Positions 23,000-35,065 are shown, counted from the first letter of the stretch. The stretch is DNA of 64,000 nt from Taenia hydatigena (GCA_036345935.2 JADWOT020000001.1:31997062-32061061), one strand, 5' to 3'. Numbers and translations are program-made. The notes: generated from the letters alone by a model not told the origin.

Positions 23000-23280
23000 A
23001 ATGCCTGGTCAGTGCATGAAATCAGCCGAGATGGATGAGTGCAGATGCTTAAATTCACTCTGGACAAGAGCTGGCTTCCGCGGAAATTGATGGCGGTTAG
23101 ACCTTTCTGCTCTCCATATTGTCAGTGGACTTCAACCGGGCGAGGAAGCTGTGCTTAGTAAGGAAAAACAAAATTGGTGTTTTTTATTACGCCTTGAGTT
23201 TGTTTGATTCGTAACAGCTTTAAGTGGTCGCCTTTCTGAAACGCTGCAACGAATTCGCCGTTACCTCTTCCTACTTAGCC
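23000..23280 (+). repeat. W-family element, 5' truncated
   Basis: Keeps the segment GAGCTGGCTTCCGCGG and the following GACCTTTCTGCTCTCC region shared with 10.3-10.45 kb. It runs into the direct repeat at 23,280, the same order as at 18.8-19.3 kb. No intact frame. Confidence 0.55.
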
Positions 23281-24350
23281 GTGTCAGGACTAGTAGCTTG
23301 AATACAGGTAGGCGACATTCTCCATTACTAGTTGCATGAGTAACGAGGTAGCTTGATGAGGATGAAAGAGGTTAGGAGAAGGCTCAACGAGATCATTGCT
23401 TAGTTGTTGGCTCCGTGATAGTTACTGCTGCGCGGATGCCGAGATGCGTGCACACACGCAGCTCTGCTGACCAGAACGAGTCAGATTAACCACCACAGCC
23501 ACTTCGCCACACCAAAATATTCGCCATATATATATAGGCTGGGCTAAGTAGTTCTCAATGTTAGACGAGGAGCCTTTGGCGAACACGCTTCTCCATATGG
23601 AACTGTCGTCATCTGTTTTCAAGGAAAACAAGGACTCGCTACGCCCGCTCTCACTCTTCCGTTTTGAAAGGAAGAGAGTCGAGCCAGTCACACATTTCAA
23701 CGTACCTGTTAGAGGACGAGAACGAACAAAGGACCACAATTTGGCTACTTTATTTGCAAGCAGCGCAAGCCTTACTGCCCTTGTAAGTCAGCGTGTCCAA
23801 GATGAATACAATCAGGGCAGAGAAGGAGCAAAAGTCGAGTAGCTATGATGAGATAATGCAATCGGATGTACAAAGTGCTGATTTGGGGGTTGAATTATGA
23901 GAAAGAGGAGGAGGAGCGAAAATAGAGTCTACAGTCGTGTACTCATAGAGTGGAAGTGCATGTCTGCACTTAATGATTTTGACATAATCGGTAGCTCGGT
24001 GGCCTCATCTCTCAGTTTTGTGACCTACTCACGCCTCCCAATAGGAGGAATAGAAGACCAAGCGAATAGGTCAAATTGTGACCTTTGGATTCCGGATGCT
24101 GGCAGGTCATATTAAGTTGGCCTAGCAGGGCAATGCCCACAGCATAATAAGTACGGGTTTTCTTGTTCGTTCGAAGGAACTGAGGAGCACGAGTAAATCC
24201 TTGTGCTCAGCGGCACATGTGCCATGTCTAAATGGCAATGATAATTAATGATTGGTCTTAATTCTAATTGCTTTACACTTAATGCATTTCGGTGACAACT
24301 CTCTAGCCAGAGGCACCATGGAGAATGAGGACGAGGTTTCTCGTCAGGGG
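23280..24350 (+). repeat. Direct repeat, second copy
   Basis: Partner of 19,280-20,330. Its 23,640-23,740 segment also resembles 53,640-53,720, at the start of the ORF at 53,685-53,966. An open frame runs through 23,558-23,842 but has no supporting splice sites. Confidence 0.7.
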
Positions 24351-25450
24351 CCTCATACAGTCTTAGTAGTCCCTGCTTTTTTCCGCCTATTAGCTGATAG
24401 TGATGTGACGTTAGAAAATGATGCACCGGTGAAATGGCTGATCAAGACAACCAGGTGACGTGTGGGCCTGCCTCTGCCTCCTTGCAGCAGCACCAGACAC
24501 AGAGATAGCAGCAATACAGCAGAGACACTGCGCCTGGTTCCCTTCACGCTACCTTGTCCATCACGCCACCAAAGACGGAGAAAGTCAGTTACATGCACAC
24601 ACTCCACGTGCTTTAATGAAAAGACAGTCAAGTGGGGTTGATGAACGCCAAAGCTTATCTCACGCTCATCATCCATCACTTACTTGCAGCGAGGACAGCT
24701 AGGGCATATCGTCGAGGCTACGAGCATCCTCAGATTTGGTACAATTTTCCTTTTTTTGGTCGAGAGGTTGCTTGTGCTTAAAGACCCCTTGGCAGACACA
24801 GTTTGCATCGCCGTCTCCTCAGTTATCAATCCTCTCATGTCGATGCACCTCAATCCTCAGCTTATAGATTCAGACTTTAGTTTCTGTGCGACACGGCATT
24901 TGAGTTCTGGTAATCATCGCTACGAAAGGGACAAATTCTCTTCATGTGGTTGAGTGGGTATTCCTCCCAGTTGGACGAAATGCGGTCGAAGCTTAGTAGT
25001 GCTGGAACTTCCATCGCTATCTGATTTTATTTATGCCCTAAATGGTAAGAACAATGCCGTACTCCACTTGCCATTACCTCTTCGACTTGACACTTTATTG
25101 GTCAACCCATGACCTAACCTACGTCTTACCTCGAACAGCGAGCGCGATTCATTTGACGTGCTGGTCCGCACTTTGTGTCATCATTGCCAACCTCGACGTG
25201 AGGACATCACTACCGACATTTGTACTTGCAATTAGTTGGTGCCACAGCTCCCAGTAGATCGTGATTGTGGCTGCAGGTACTGCCACCGTGCGTTAAATCT
25301 TACTTACTAATGATTATGCGAACCACCTATGATTGTGTCATTACCTTTTACCCGATTTTGCTCAAGGAGGTGACAAAAGTTAGGACTTGTTGTGGCAAAA
25401 AGCCTTTTTCAAATCAAACTGTCGTGCCATTATGCAAGGGAATGGGGTGG
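24350..25450 (+). repeat. Repeat shared with 54.0-55.06 kb (inverted)
   Basis: Reverse complement matches 54,000-55,060. Matching landmarks include the TTAGTAGTCCCTGC block and the ACCTACGTCTTACC block. The frame at 24,684-24,953 and the reverse frame at 54,497-54,784 share short peptide blocks, but they need indels to align, so at least one is degraded. Confidence 0.75.
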
Positions 25451-25866
25451 AGGGAGGGCGGGTTCGTCAACAACTGATGGCAACGCTGAATGACTTCGAC
25501 CTCGTCCATTCATGCAAATTTGATGCCTAGCCAATCACCGTAGTTTAGCTTGCCATTGATATCATTTCTACGACCTTATTCAAGGGCTAAAGCAGTCAAT
25601 TGTCAGAGCACTTTAAAGGTCTTTCTTTACGATACACCATGCAAGTCAAAGTAAGATCTAGCTCATTATGGCATTGGAATTCGGGAACCGGCAGGTCAGT
25701 GCAGATCAGGCAGTGTAACTTAGATGGGCAATGTCGACGACATTAAAATGGTGAGACATTTCTAACCCTCGGACAAATTGAAGTGCTGGAATGCTTCCTC
25801 GTACTCTGCGGCACATTCGCCCTGTCTCACTAAATTTGGCATTTTAAACAAAATAATGTGATATTT

Positions 25867-26052
25867 TCAACCTGACAAAACTGTTCTATCGGGTTTCAAT
25901 ACCACGCACGAATGCAGCCAATGGTGGCAGCTGTCAGTAGAGGTGTCTGAGCAATTATGTAACAACGCTTTCGCAATAATGTTGGGCCTTTCTTTAATTG
26001 ACAGCGCTAAGCAATTGCAAGATATAACCGAGGTCAACAGATTTAAAGGCAT
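25867..26052. other. Conserved coding-like block, right arm
   Basis: Partner of 17,014-17,199, here with the SEQLCNNAFAIMLGLSLID frame on the forward strand. Both copies end that frame at the same TGA after MSY. The acceptor GCACGAATGCAG precedes CCAATGG at about 25,918. Confidence 0.5.
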
Positions 26053-26993
26053 GTCTTGGAAGTATTCGATGTCTTACTGACCACAAGACCAAGCCATGGC
26101 ACCAGCTGACCGATGCACAAGGTTCTGGTCTTGCGCTTGTCGCAAAATGGGCAATTTCGCCAGCTTCCTCCTTCTTGTCTAGCAGCTAAGGTTCATTTCA
26201 CGAAATGACAGGTTGACACAAGCAAAGGGTGAGTTATAGTTGCAGAATGCTATTGCTGCCAAGTGTTAACGGGCATTGGCATTGGCATTGCCGACCCTCG
26301 GAAACATTGTAATGCTGAAGTGAACCGGCTGGTGACACGCATCTTCCGATCTCTTCCTTCCCCTTTCCCCACTTATTATTCTGTTGAGAAAGGTTGGCGA
26401 TGAGCAGTGATAATTGCGTCAAGGCATTGTGGATGGGAGTAAGGAGGTGTGTTACAAAACCACTCTTCACTGTGAACCACGCGTTCACTCACGACATCAG
26501 CAAGCAGCGCGGCCTTATGCTTAGGTGACTAACATGAGGGACTGGGCATGGTGCGTGGGTGCTGCGCAAGAGCGACAGAACAGAGAACCGGAACTCGCTA
26601 AGTGTTTCTTCCATGAGACAATATTATGGACAAATTGAATGTGGTGCTTTGTTGTCGGTGTATGGATTCAACATATAATTTTGCGCTGCACTGCCCATTG
26701 TCATCTGAACCCCTACCCAGAGGTCTTTTATTAGTCACTTAGCCTAGAAATCCACTTTGAAATTAGGCCAGAGATCCAATTTTACAACACTTTGCCTGCA
26801 AATTGATCTTGATTCCAGTCCATGGGTCTGATGATTGCATTAGGGCCTAAAGAATGGCTGTAAAAAAAGGATTACAAACCACTCTGTAATGTGGAACATG
26901 CGTTCACCGCACTTGCTTGCCTTGGATTCAGAGTAGGACGGGTCATCTGCAATTCCAATGATTGCACTTCTCATTCTTCTCATCCTCGCTTAG

Positions 26994-27249
26994 TACTAAA
27001 GCGTCGGCAACACTGTCACCTCGGAAAGCCAGTAAGGCGCCTCATAAGCAGCGACGGAACATCATCCACCTTCCCCATCCACACACCTGCTATTCGCCCA
27101 TCTCCTCCTCACACACTTCCCTTCTCCGTCACCTGGTGCTGCACGGCGCAGAGATTTCACCCGTGTTTACTCACTCGAAAGAGAACAAGAGGCAGAACAA
27201 GTCTACTTTTCCACTCGATCATTTGCCACTCTTCGTCTCTTCAAGATAA
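26994..27249 (+). CDS. Candidate basic Ser/Pro-rich exon
   Basis: After acceptor CCTCGCTTAG the frame reads TKASATLSPRKASKAPHKQR, RNIIHLPHPHT, LVLHGAEISPVFTHSKENKR and QNKSTFPLDHLPLFVSSR to TAA at 27,247. The 16-kb arm has the same DNA with AG to AA at the acceptor and a two-base CA insertion, so it is dead there. Function unknown; probably a disordered C-terminal region. Confidence 0.4.
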
Positions 27250-27330
27250 TCCAGGTCAAACCCCAATCCAAGGAAAAAGGCAAATTTTAAACGTTATTTA
27301 TATTGTTTCTAATTGCTGTTTCGCCGTGTT

Positions 27331-27360
27331 TCCATCCATCCATCCATCCATCCATCCATC
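27331..27360 (+). repeat. CCAT microsatellite at duplication edge
   Basis: About 7.5 units of CCAT. It separates the 1.8-kb inverted repeat (ending 27,290) from unit copy B (starting 27,370). Confidence 0.9.
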
Positions 27361-28148
27361 AGTTCTATTTGCCTTTCAATGCCATTTTCACAGACAGGGG
27401 ACACATATGTCAGGATGTCAACTTTAGGCAAACACTCATGCGCAATGGACGCATGCACCTAGGGCCTATGCTCCCTATACGGTAAACTAACTCGAATCGT
27501 ATTCGTTTCCTCTTGTTTCCCACTGCTTGTCCTAAGGCATCGCTTCTCCTGAGATAGCTTCGTGCCGGTACGAGGCAACGATTACCTTAGGCTCAGCCTT
27601 ATTCCCCTTGCACACCGCTTTCTGTCTCTACCATGGTGACGCCATTCTCCACCTCACTTCAAAAGTTTGCTGGATTGCCGTGATGACTGATGGGAGTAAG
27701 GTCTTCTCGGGCGACAAGTAGAAGAACAATGAATTGAGAGGCTTAGGATGAAAGAGTGGTGATTGCTGCCACTGCAGTACTATTCGCCTTCATGTTGCAT
27801 CCTCAACCCAAATTGTCAGCTACGTTTGGTCAAATAGGGGACCCCGTGGTTAGAGTGACCCAATCGAAGCCACCACACGAATGCACTCAGTACAGGACTC
27901 AACGAACTACGTCAGAAAGTCCACTTAATAGCAAATTGACTTGTAACCTTATTCCCTCTAGCATGGGTCAAGGGAAGTAGTTCACAAGCATTCAGTGGAT
28001 TGACCTGTGGTCTCGATGGCAAACGCTCTAAATTCAGCTCCAGTCTAATAGAGGACAGGTGAGAGGGAGGAGGAGGAGGCAGTAGTGGGCGAGAGAAAGA
28101 AAACAGTTGAATGAGAAATCATTTTAATAAAAGCCATTGATTACGCAG

Positions 28149-28409
28149 AACGCTCTGCAGTTCCTCAAATGCAGCAACACCCTTCTCCTAAAAGTCATAG
28201 TGAAGGAAACAACTTCAACAGCTCCGAGGTCTCCACCTAACCCATATTGTTCACTCCACCACCGTTTTGGCTCTAAATTGGGTTTCCTACCCTCACAAAC
28301 AACATCACCTTCCACCACAGTAGGAACTCTCGCATTCCAAATCCTCCTATCAACTCAATTCAGAGTCATGCGTACGCATGCACAATTCGTTGGAGGAGTG
28401 AACTGCTGA
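28149..28409 (+). CDS. PDZ-like exon, copy B
   Basis: Starts after ATTACGCAG with NALQFLKCSNTLLLKVIVKE, which resembles the last helix and strand of a PDZ domain (AL-FLK----L-L-V). It continues TTSTAPRSPPNPYCS and a Ser/Thr-rich tail to a stop at 28,407. Copy C (52,492-52,749, reverse) is open with NALQFLKCSITLPLKVIVKE; copy A (7,579 downward) has TAG after HAL. PDZ assignment rests on a 20-residue pattern and is tentative. The gene runs opposite to, and converges with, the ASPM-like exon. Confidence 0.4.
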   Translation, partial: NALQFLKCSNTLLLKVIVKETTSTAPRSPPNPYCSLHHRFGSKLGFLPSQTTSPSTTVGTLAFQILLSTQFRVMRTHAQFVGGVNC

Positions 28410-28548
28410 GTGCAAAATCATTCTTGAAAAGAGATTCCTACCAATTGGTCAATGGACTGCGCCGCTGTGCCTTCGGAAAGCAAACACCTATCAATGCTTG
28501 CCAACATCGTCATCATTAAAGGAAAGGTCACGTTGTTACTAGTTTTAG

Positions 28549-28673
28549 CCCCATCAAACCCTCCATCCACCATCAGTTCACTCATTCAGCAAATCCACTC
28601 TAACCTCGTATTTGACACACCTGACTTATTGCCGAAGAAGGCCGCCCCACAACCACCTCAATACTCCCAGTAG
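28549..28673 (+). CDS. Terminal exon with shared stop, copy B
   Basis: After acceptor-like TAGTTTTAG the frame reads PSNPPSTISSLIQQIHSNLV, DTPDLLPKKAAPQPPQYSQ and stops at TAG. Copies A (7,077-7,199) and C (52,227-52,349) keep the same length, frame and stop, with only scattered replacements. An upstream ATG at 28,452 in the same frame adds 33 codons (MDCAAVPSESKHLSML...), also shared with C. Conservation of frame and stop in three copies is the strongest coding evidence on this strand. Confidence 0.5.
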
Positions 28674-29296
28674 CGTCCCGAGCGCACGCATTTCTGCTCC
28701 ATTCATCAACTAATCCACCTTACATTCCGCATCCATCTACCCAACCCCACCACAACTCACATCCATTTCAGTTGAAGGGTTCGTGATTAAGACTTAAATC
28801 GCCCTTTAGAATAAAACTTCCCAGATACGAATTGAGATTAAATTAACTTGTGAACTGTCACCAAGTACGACGTGCCATTCAGAATTGTTGGATCCAACGA
28901 CAGCCTAATCGAGTGCGTGGATGCGAATGTTGAAGTAGCAAGAAAAATAGGACACCTACGTGACAAGTCGACGCAGTAGGTTCCTGCAACACTAGTGCGG
29001 TTGATGACGCCACAGAAGGAGTCTCACCCGCGGTCTCACCGGCGGTCGGGAAAGCGCAGTAGACCAAAGACATTGCACAAGGGAGAAATAACTCCCCACT
29101 TCACTCACACAATAAGAGGACAAGACAATGTGAGACGGAAATACCTCACAAAATATGACCACAAAGGCCGATGATCTACCTTAAAATGATAATCTGGAAG
29201 CCTACTTGACCAATCAACCACATTTGTACTCAGCATGAGTCCAAAATGCCAACTACTTATAAGCACATGAGTAGAAAGGTGTAGCTGATGACTTAC

Positions 29297-29320
29297 ACCA
29301 GACGCAGGCCATCTTGTTAG
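29297..29320 (-). pseudogene. ASPM-like CH exon, copy B (truncated)
   Basis: Only the 3' end with donor GT|GTAAGT remains. A deletion joins a TTTGCAG directly to TGGAC, removing most of the exon. Flanks match C and D. Confidence 0.5.
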
Positions 29321-29726
29321 TCCACTGCAAACCAAGTTTCTCTCCAGTGAGAAGTAGACGCAGCCAAGACTTCGGCACACTTCCACTCAAGACTGCAATG
29401 TGCGTGACTGCCAACTACTGCCACCGGGTCCAATTAGAGTCATGTGCTGACCCAAGATCGTGCAAATAAACAATATTCAAGGCGCCAATGACTGTGAAAC
29501 GTCTAGTGTTTCGAGCAGGTGTATGTATGCACACGCCACTTATCCGATGATGCTCAAAAGTGGAAAAGTGATGCGCCTCGCAGTCACCTGCGTATGGATG
29601 CTTGAGCCAGCAGTGCTAATGCATTGAATGCTGCACTGGGAAAGCATGCATCGTCATCCAGTAGAACCAGTCAGAGGAATGCATCTACTTTACACTCCTA
29701 TCAATGACTACGTGTATGACGCACAA

Positions 29727-29945
29727 CTAGCCTTCTGTACAGGTAGCACTAGAGATCCGCGTGGTTCCAGCAAAACACACAAGAAAGGCATTCTTTGCAG
29801 AATGGTTATGAACATAAGGTAAATGGCCGAAGTTGAGGACAACGCAGCACTGACAGTCGCCATTCCTCCACAGGTTTTTAATAAACTCTACAGTATTCAA
29901 TGGCGGCGTGGTGTCTCTACTCCACTCCTCAATATCCAACACATC
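29727..29945 (-). CDS. DVLDIEEW-type exon, copy B
   Basis: Open for 73 codons after TATACAG, with DVLDIEEWSRDTTPPL and CCVVLNFGHLPYVHNHSAKN. Its acceptor polypyrimidine tract is an expanded CCTT repeat (29,959-29,986), longer than in the other copies. Confidence 0.45.
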   Translation of the reverse strand, partial: DVLDIEEWSRDTTPPLNTVEFIKNLWRNGDCQCCVVLNFGHLPYVHNHSAKNAFLVCFAGTTRISSATCTEG

Positions 29946-29958
29946 CTGTATATGCAAA

Positions 29959-29986
29959 AGGAAGGAAGGAAGGAAGGAAGGAAGGA
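29959..29986 (+). repeat. AAGG microsatellite in an acceptor tract
   Basis: About seven units. On the reverse strand this is the polypyrimidine tract of the DVLDIEEW-type exon of copy B; the other copies have two to three units. Confidence 0.85.
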
Positions 29987-30409
29987 GGGCGCCTTTACTG
30001 GTTTCAACGGTAGCAATATTTTAGCTTTATCAATGGCAGCAGCAATAGTAATAACTAAAGTATTCGCATTACCATAAGGAGGAGGAGGAGCAGCAGCAGT
30101 GTTGACGGCAGAGGAGAGAGGAAGGCAGGAGGGCAGGGAAGGGAAGAGGACGGGAGGGGAACAAATTCACGTGGTTTTCTGCACAGACAGGAGGGTGCTT
30201 TCAACCCCCTCTTCCAAGCATCCTATGTCCTCCACGACATCGGGCAGGGCATGAACTGGCGGGTGAGTTGATGAGTGAGTCGGTAAACAGCGCCTCAGGA
30301 CTGCTCATTAGGGCAATAGATCATTGAGGGAGGATCCATCCCCGGCACTACCGCCACCACCAATGACACCACCGGCTGATGCGGGCCCAAAATTGGTCCG
30401 AGCATTCAT

Positions 30410-30460
30410 CTCAATGTGTCCACGAGGCCACTCCGTGACACATTCATGCCACTTGGATCG
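30410..30460 (-). pseudogene. PIGVNVSRIDLV-type mini-exon, copy B, donor lost
   Basis: Length and acceptor kept; donor GTGAAT has become ATGAAT. The frame remains open. Confidence 0.4.
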
Positions 30461-31623
30461 CTACAAGTGCAAATGACGCCATTTCCATCACTTCACACAC
30501 ATCACTACTTTCCCATCCTCTTCCACTCTCTCATCCGCCCAACACCCAAAAGGGAGGCTCATTCCAACCACATCTACGTCCCCACCACTACTCTTTGTAA
30601 GTCCGCATAAACGAGCAAAAAATATTATTTCATGACTGACATTTCCATCCCACTACCTTCGCACAATTCTAACCACTTTTTCTACAAGAAATCCAATTTA
30701 GAAAATCGAGGCTACAGCATTACTTAAGCACTGGTTGTAATCAGAGCCATCTTTTTCACACACTCGGATGGAGCCAAATCAGACACATTTTCACATTTCT
30801 GCTAGATAATTTGTTTCCTTCACTGCTATAGTCACAACTTCCTGGAATTTACCAGACCAGTCGCTGAAACAGTCTTCATCAACGACTATGAAATATGGAC
30901 ATTTTAGAGCATTGTCCCTTACTACTGCAAAGGACCGACTCAATCGCTCCGAACAGCACCTAATCGCTACACTTCCTCATCCAACGACTTTTGAAGTGAA
31001 GGCAACAGTCTTTCAAAAGTGTCTACCGATCCGCCCTATCTAATGCCAACTTAGGCTTTCGCATTAGTGAGGAACCAGCGTTCTCTCCCTGATTACAATT
31101 GGTAAGATTAACATTTACACCCTTAAATGCGTTCAAGCCTTTCCAACCATTAGTTCAACCGCAAATACTGACTACTGCTAGTACTTTATGGCTGCAAAAT
31201 ACATTTTTATCTTTTCGCCTAACATTTTTAAACTTTTCAGGATACAAGGAACCTGACAACTGTAAAAACAACACCTTAACAGCCGTGTTTTCTCGCAAAA
31301 CAACCCGTATTTTGCATAAACATTGATATAACCTGCTACAAGCACATCACCCTTTGTTTGGTTTTGTTTACCAGCATAGGTCAAGACAGTGCTTGCATTT
31401 CAATGAGCAAGTTAACTGCATAGAGACTTTGCAAAAATCCAAGATAGGCACGGAACTTGATGTGGATGATTCACTTGCACACCTACACAAAACACATTAT
31501 CCGCAGTGAGTCTGTAATAACTTGAACCTCTTGTGTCGCCACGTGTTGCAGAAAGGCGAGACGCCATTAATAACACATAATGAATGTAAAGGACTTATGG
31601 AACTGTTGTTGCGATAGGAACCG

Positions 31624-32019
31624 TTGGGTGAAGGAACGAATGTCCTCACCCGTGATGTTCACGCATACGCAGCAACAGCAGTGGCACCAGCGGCATTGGC
31701 GGAAGCAGGACACAGTGAGGAGACAAAGCATAGAAAGGCTGAGTCGCCCCTCAAGTCGATCCAACCGCGTCCGCCAACCGTCGATGTGCTGCGGACTACC
31801 CACCATCTCCCCAACCCCAGGTATGCCGGGAGAATTGCACCTGAAACATTGAGAAATAGCTGTAAGGTGCCAGTGCTTCCGTACTCTCCTAAGGGCAAAG
31901 CACAGATCGACAAGAGAACACCCAATCCTTATGCCGGCACGAGGGTCTATCACAAATCAACCCAAGCGCCATACCACAGTGTACAAGACACCCCCTGTCC
32001 TAAACCCGATAGCAATTAG
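31624..32019 (+). CDS. Long opposite-strand frame, copy B
   Basis: Open for 131 codons, containing EGTNVLTRDVHAYAATAVAP and QPRPPTVDVLRTTHHLPNP, then donor-like CCAG|GTATGC at 31,821. The frame reads on past the donor through LPYSPKGKAQIDKRTPNPYA to a TAG. Past the donor it is antisense to the KESEEALP-type exon, so only 31,624-31,820 is likely exonic. Confidence 0.3.
   Translation: MGEGTNVLTRDVHAYAATAVAPAALAEAGHSEETKHRKAESPLKSIQPRPPTVDVLRTTHHLPNPRYAGRIAPETLRNSCKVPVLPYSPKGKAQIDKRTPNPYAGTRVYHKSTQAPYHSVQDTPCPKPDSN
31841..31888 (-). CDS. KESEEALP-type mini-exon, copy B
   Basis: A 48-base symmetric exon, peptide ESTEALAPYSYFSMFQ, acceptor CCCTTAG, donor CAG|GTGCAA. It is one codon shorter than copy D, and several replacement changes suggest weak constraint. 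Confidence 0.4.
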
Positions 32020-32302
32020 TCCAGGTGAGGCCAGAAACCGCCTCAGCTTTCTACCCTAGATGCTCCCCACACCGTCCTTCCCATCCCCTCCTTGTCAACT
32101 CCGTTTCCATCCATTCTCACTCCTAAGGCTAAGTCGCAATAATAGTGGGAGTAGCACGACAGCCACCACCCTCCCCTCCCCCAATAGTTTGCGCTGAATA
32201 CACCCAACAGTGGAGACCTACTCACTTACTTACCTACGAGATGATGCACCACTACCCATCACCTATACAGTCAGCAGCAAATTAACATCCACCCTCCTAC
32301 AG

Positions 32303-32676
32303 CAAATACGTTTCCGTACCTCCGGAAGCAAAATATGCCGCAGTTGCCACCACTAAGCTCTGGCCCATAGCGCTTCCATTCGTTGTCGTTGTCGTCGTCG
32401 TAAGAGAACGCCTCCTTTACTCTTTCACACACCCACGGCACAGCTCCCCCAGCCTTTCCCCTCCTTCCCCGCCACCCAGCAACCCATCCTCGCGAAGACA
32501 AAGAGACGGAGACACAATAGCAGTAGTAGACCCTGTCGTCCGTGTCAACAGTCGCATCGCACAATCCAGACGGATACGCCACCGCCACCACCGCCACCGC
32601 GAATCACTCCAACATCTTGCAGTGCCTACCATTCCACAAACTCATCACATGTTACTTCACCATCACAACCATCAAG
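32303..32676 (+). CDS. Opposite-strand exon candidate, copy B
   Basis: 374 bases, same length as copy A; acceptor CTCCTACAG, donor CAAG|GTAAGT. The frame starting KYVSVPPEAKYAAVATTK is open throughout. The complementary strand keeps CERVKEAFSYDDDNDNEWKR. Confidence 0.35.
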
Positions 32677-33139
32677 GTAAGTTTGTAGCATCTAAAAAGA
32701 AAAAAAACCAAACAATGGAAAGACCGATGTGTGAGGCTCCAATGCGCTGCAAAGCTAACATCCACAAACAAGAAACAGACAACTCAACAAGCAAACACTT
32801 AAGACTGCTACAAAGTACAGTCTGTGTGGTGATGCCAAAGCTTCCCACCCATGCCGTCAAAGCTGAGCAACCTACCATTCAGCCATCACCGAGGCCCTCT
32901 ACACAACATGTTTCACAGCAAGAATCACATCAACACAAAAAACAACCCTGGTCCCCCCCCCCCACACTCCGCCATCCATATGTGCTCCAACAACACGCAT
33001 ATCACAGTAATGAAAATAGCACAGGTAAAGCAGATAAAGGAGAACAACACTCTCCCACCCAACATATGAACGCACGTTGATTACATCGCTGCACACAAAA
33101 AGGGACGGCAACAACTCATTAAGCACAATCCAATCTTAC

Positions 33140-33234
33140 CTGAGAAATATGTGAAGTGATAACAAAGGCGAGATTCGCACTCATTACTGCTGCAGCTTCT
33201 TTTTCTTCGGTGTCTATTCTAGCACGAAAACGAG
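33140..33234 (-). CDS. Acidic exon, copy B
   Basis: Reverse-strand counterpart of 2,209-2,309, 95 bases, acceptor ATTTAG and donor GTAAGA kept. It is six bases shorter in the Glu run (IDTEEKEAAAVM), which preserves the frame. Confidence 0.45.
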
Positions 33235-34505
33235 CTAAATAATGCATAATAAAATTTATAAATATGGTTTACATTTCGTAGCAAGAAAGCAAACAAATTA
33301 CAAATTGCCAAAACAATCTTAACTTATCACTCGAGGTGTCATATAGCGAAAAGTGTGCGTGAGTAGGCATCGTAGTTGGGAAACAAAACGGCCTAACAGC
33401 CATAATATGAGACTTTTGCGTTTACTTTACCAAAGTTACAAGTCCCTTCATCAAATTGGACCTCATTCATCAAAACTCATTCTTACTAAAATAAGGAACT
33501 ACTTAAAAACAGTTAAATCAATCGCACTCAATCCAAAGAAGTGTTTTGCAGTAACAACTTCAAAGCGATCAGGCAGTGCAAATGGAAATCACAAAGTTAT
33601 GAGAGCAACCGCGGCTGTTTCTGAAACGGTTGGTCTAACAAATAAACTGGTACAGGCAAAAGCATACATCGACACACTCGTAAAATTGGTGCTTATTTGC
33701 AAGAAAGCACCAAGCACGTAATTTCCAAGCACTTCGTAAGGTTTTAGCACCTCTCCACAAAATCACGCCCCAATGCTCAAATTCAAACGTCAGTAAAAAC
33801 AAATAACCTCACAAACCGCAAAAACAGTCGAAATTTATATCTATACAGGAAAGAATGCACGTGAGAAGACCTTGCAGATGAAAAGAAACCGTCAACAGCC
33901 ACATTAAGATGCCTTTGCGTCTACTCTAACAAGTATGTGTATAAAGGAAACAAATCGACATTTAAAGTACCTCACAACAACTAGCTAACTAAAAATAATA
34001 AAAAAATGCTTGATACTTACTGGCTTCCCAACTTTTGGCAGCAGATGAAGGCGCATTAACTCAGAAAATCTATCCCCGAAAACACGTGCAAACTACGCAA
34101 GCCGCGCACAAATCTGGCTACTCAGTTCAAAGTTCGTCCGATGAAACAAATAAGCTTTAAATTTTTATGTATTTTTGATGGAACCATAATTACGACGAAT
34201 ACCAACAGTTTCGACTTTTGGTATAATTTGGGCAGCAAGCATACGAATGACAGTTTACAAAGTGCACAAAATGAGAACACTGTTAATATTTACGTTAGTA
34301 ATATAAATGCATAATAGTGATATTGCGAGGTCCGTCAGCAAATCGTAAAAGCAGTTCAAAAACAATGAGTAACGTCATTTCGTCAACTGGTTGTTCACTT
34401 CAATTTACTTTTAGCATGAGTTTTGTAGCAAAGCTCATATTCAAAATAAATAGACGCGTTGCTCAATTAAAGCAATAAACTGACCTTACTCACATTGACT
34501 TGCAA

Positions 34506-34576
34506 GTGTCGATCATCTTCACAAAAGATGAGCACTTGTACCATATCCCGCCTAACATCTTGTTGGCTGGTGGGGT
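34506..34576 (+). CDS. Candidate Y-family mini-exon, copy B
   Basis: Frame SIIFTKDEHLYHIPPNILL followed by AGG, ending at a GTGTAAGC donor (34,577). The upstream acceptor AG of copy D is TTGCAAG here, so the exact 5' edge is uncertain. Conserved flanks show this is the same exon as at 61,848. Confidence 0.35.
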
Positions 34577-35065
34577 GTAAGCTACGTTTTCAGATGACAA
34601 TTTTTCGGTTGCGATGCCTGCACATCTCACTATACGTAGACGCAGTGGTACAGTGGCCAACTCCGTAAGTACTTCCTGATTTGAGCATCAATCACATTGG
34701 CAGTTGTTCCATTCAGTAGAGTGCCACCTGACCTTCTACCTCTTGTGGTAGCTGTCATGACATGACTGCTAATTGTCTAAACTTACCTGATCTGCCAGTA
34801 ACCAGAATGCAATCGTGAAAACAGGTTCGATTCTACTGGGATAGTTGATCATGATAGAGGTGGGAGCGCTCGACAAGTTAACAGGATTACTTTTTGTGTG
34901 GAATGATCTGAACTTTTTGATTCCCTCTGTCAGGAGACACGAAAGCTACCCTACCCCATCTCCACGGTTCCTCAATTCACAACTCTCGCTTCTGTGCAGC
35001 TCACAACTTCACTACTCCTCACTTCTTCCTCTCGCCTACACCTTCACAAATCCAAGTCTTCATCC

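Larger units (their letters stand above)
25465..27290 (-). repeat. Right arm of the 1.8-kb inverted repeat
   Basis: Partner of 15,783-17,590. This arm keeps an acceptor AG and an open frame at 26,994-27,249 that the left arm has lost through AG to AA and a two-base CA slip. The left arm is therefore the more degraded one at that exon. Confidence 0.85.
27370..34930 (-). repeat. Segmental duplication unit, copy B (inverted)
   Basis: Reverse complement of copies A and C and colinear with D. The near end (27,370-28,870) matches 51,980-53,590 of C, and 28,870-34,930 matches the rest. Its boundary at 27,331-27,360 is a CCAT microsatellite, exactly where similarity to C stops. It has a truncated ASPM-like exon, a lost donor at 30,409 and a deletion in the exon around 32,840. 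Confidence 0.85.

Noticed and set aside
26891..27427. Longest open frame in the window, 178 codons
   Set aside because: It has no ATG start and shares DNA with a better-supported exon in another frame (26,994-27,249). Its end is a CCAT microsatellite.
34824..34838. GGTTCGATTCT, like a tRNA B box
   Set aside because: No cloverleaf or A box around it. The motif lies in the repeated unit and is mutated in copies A, C and D.
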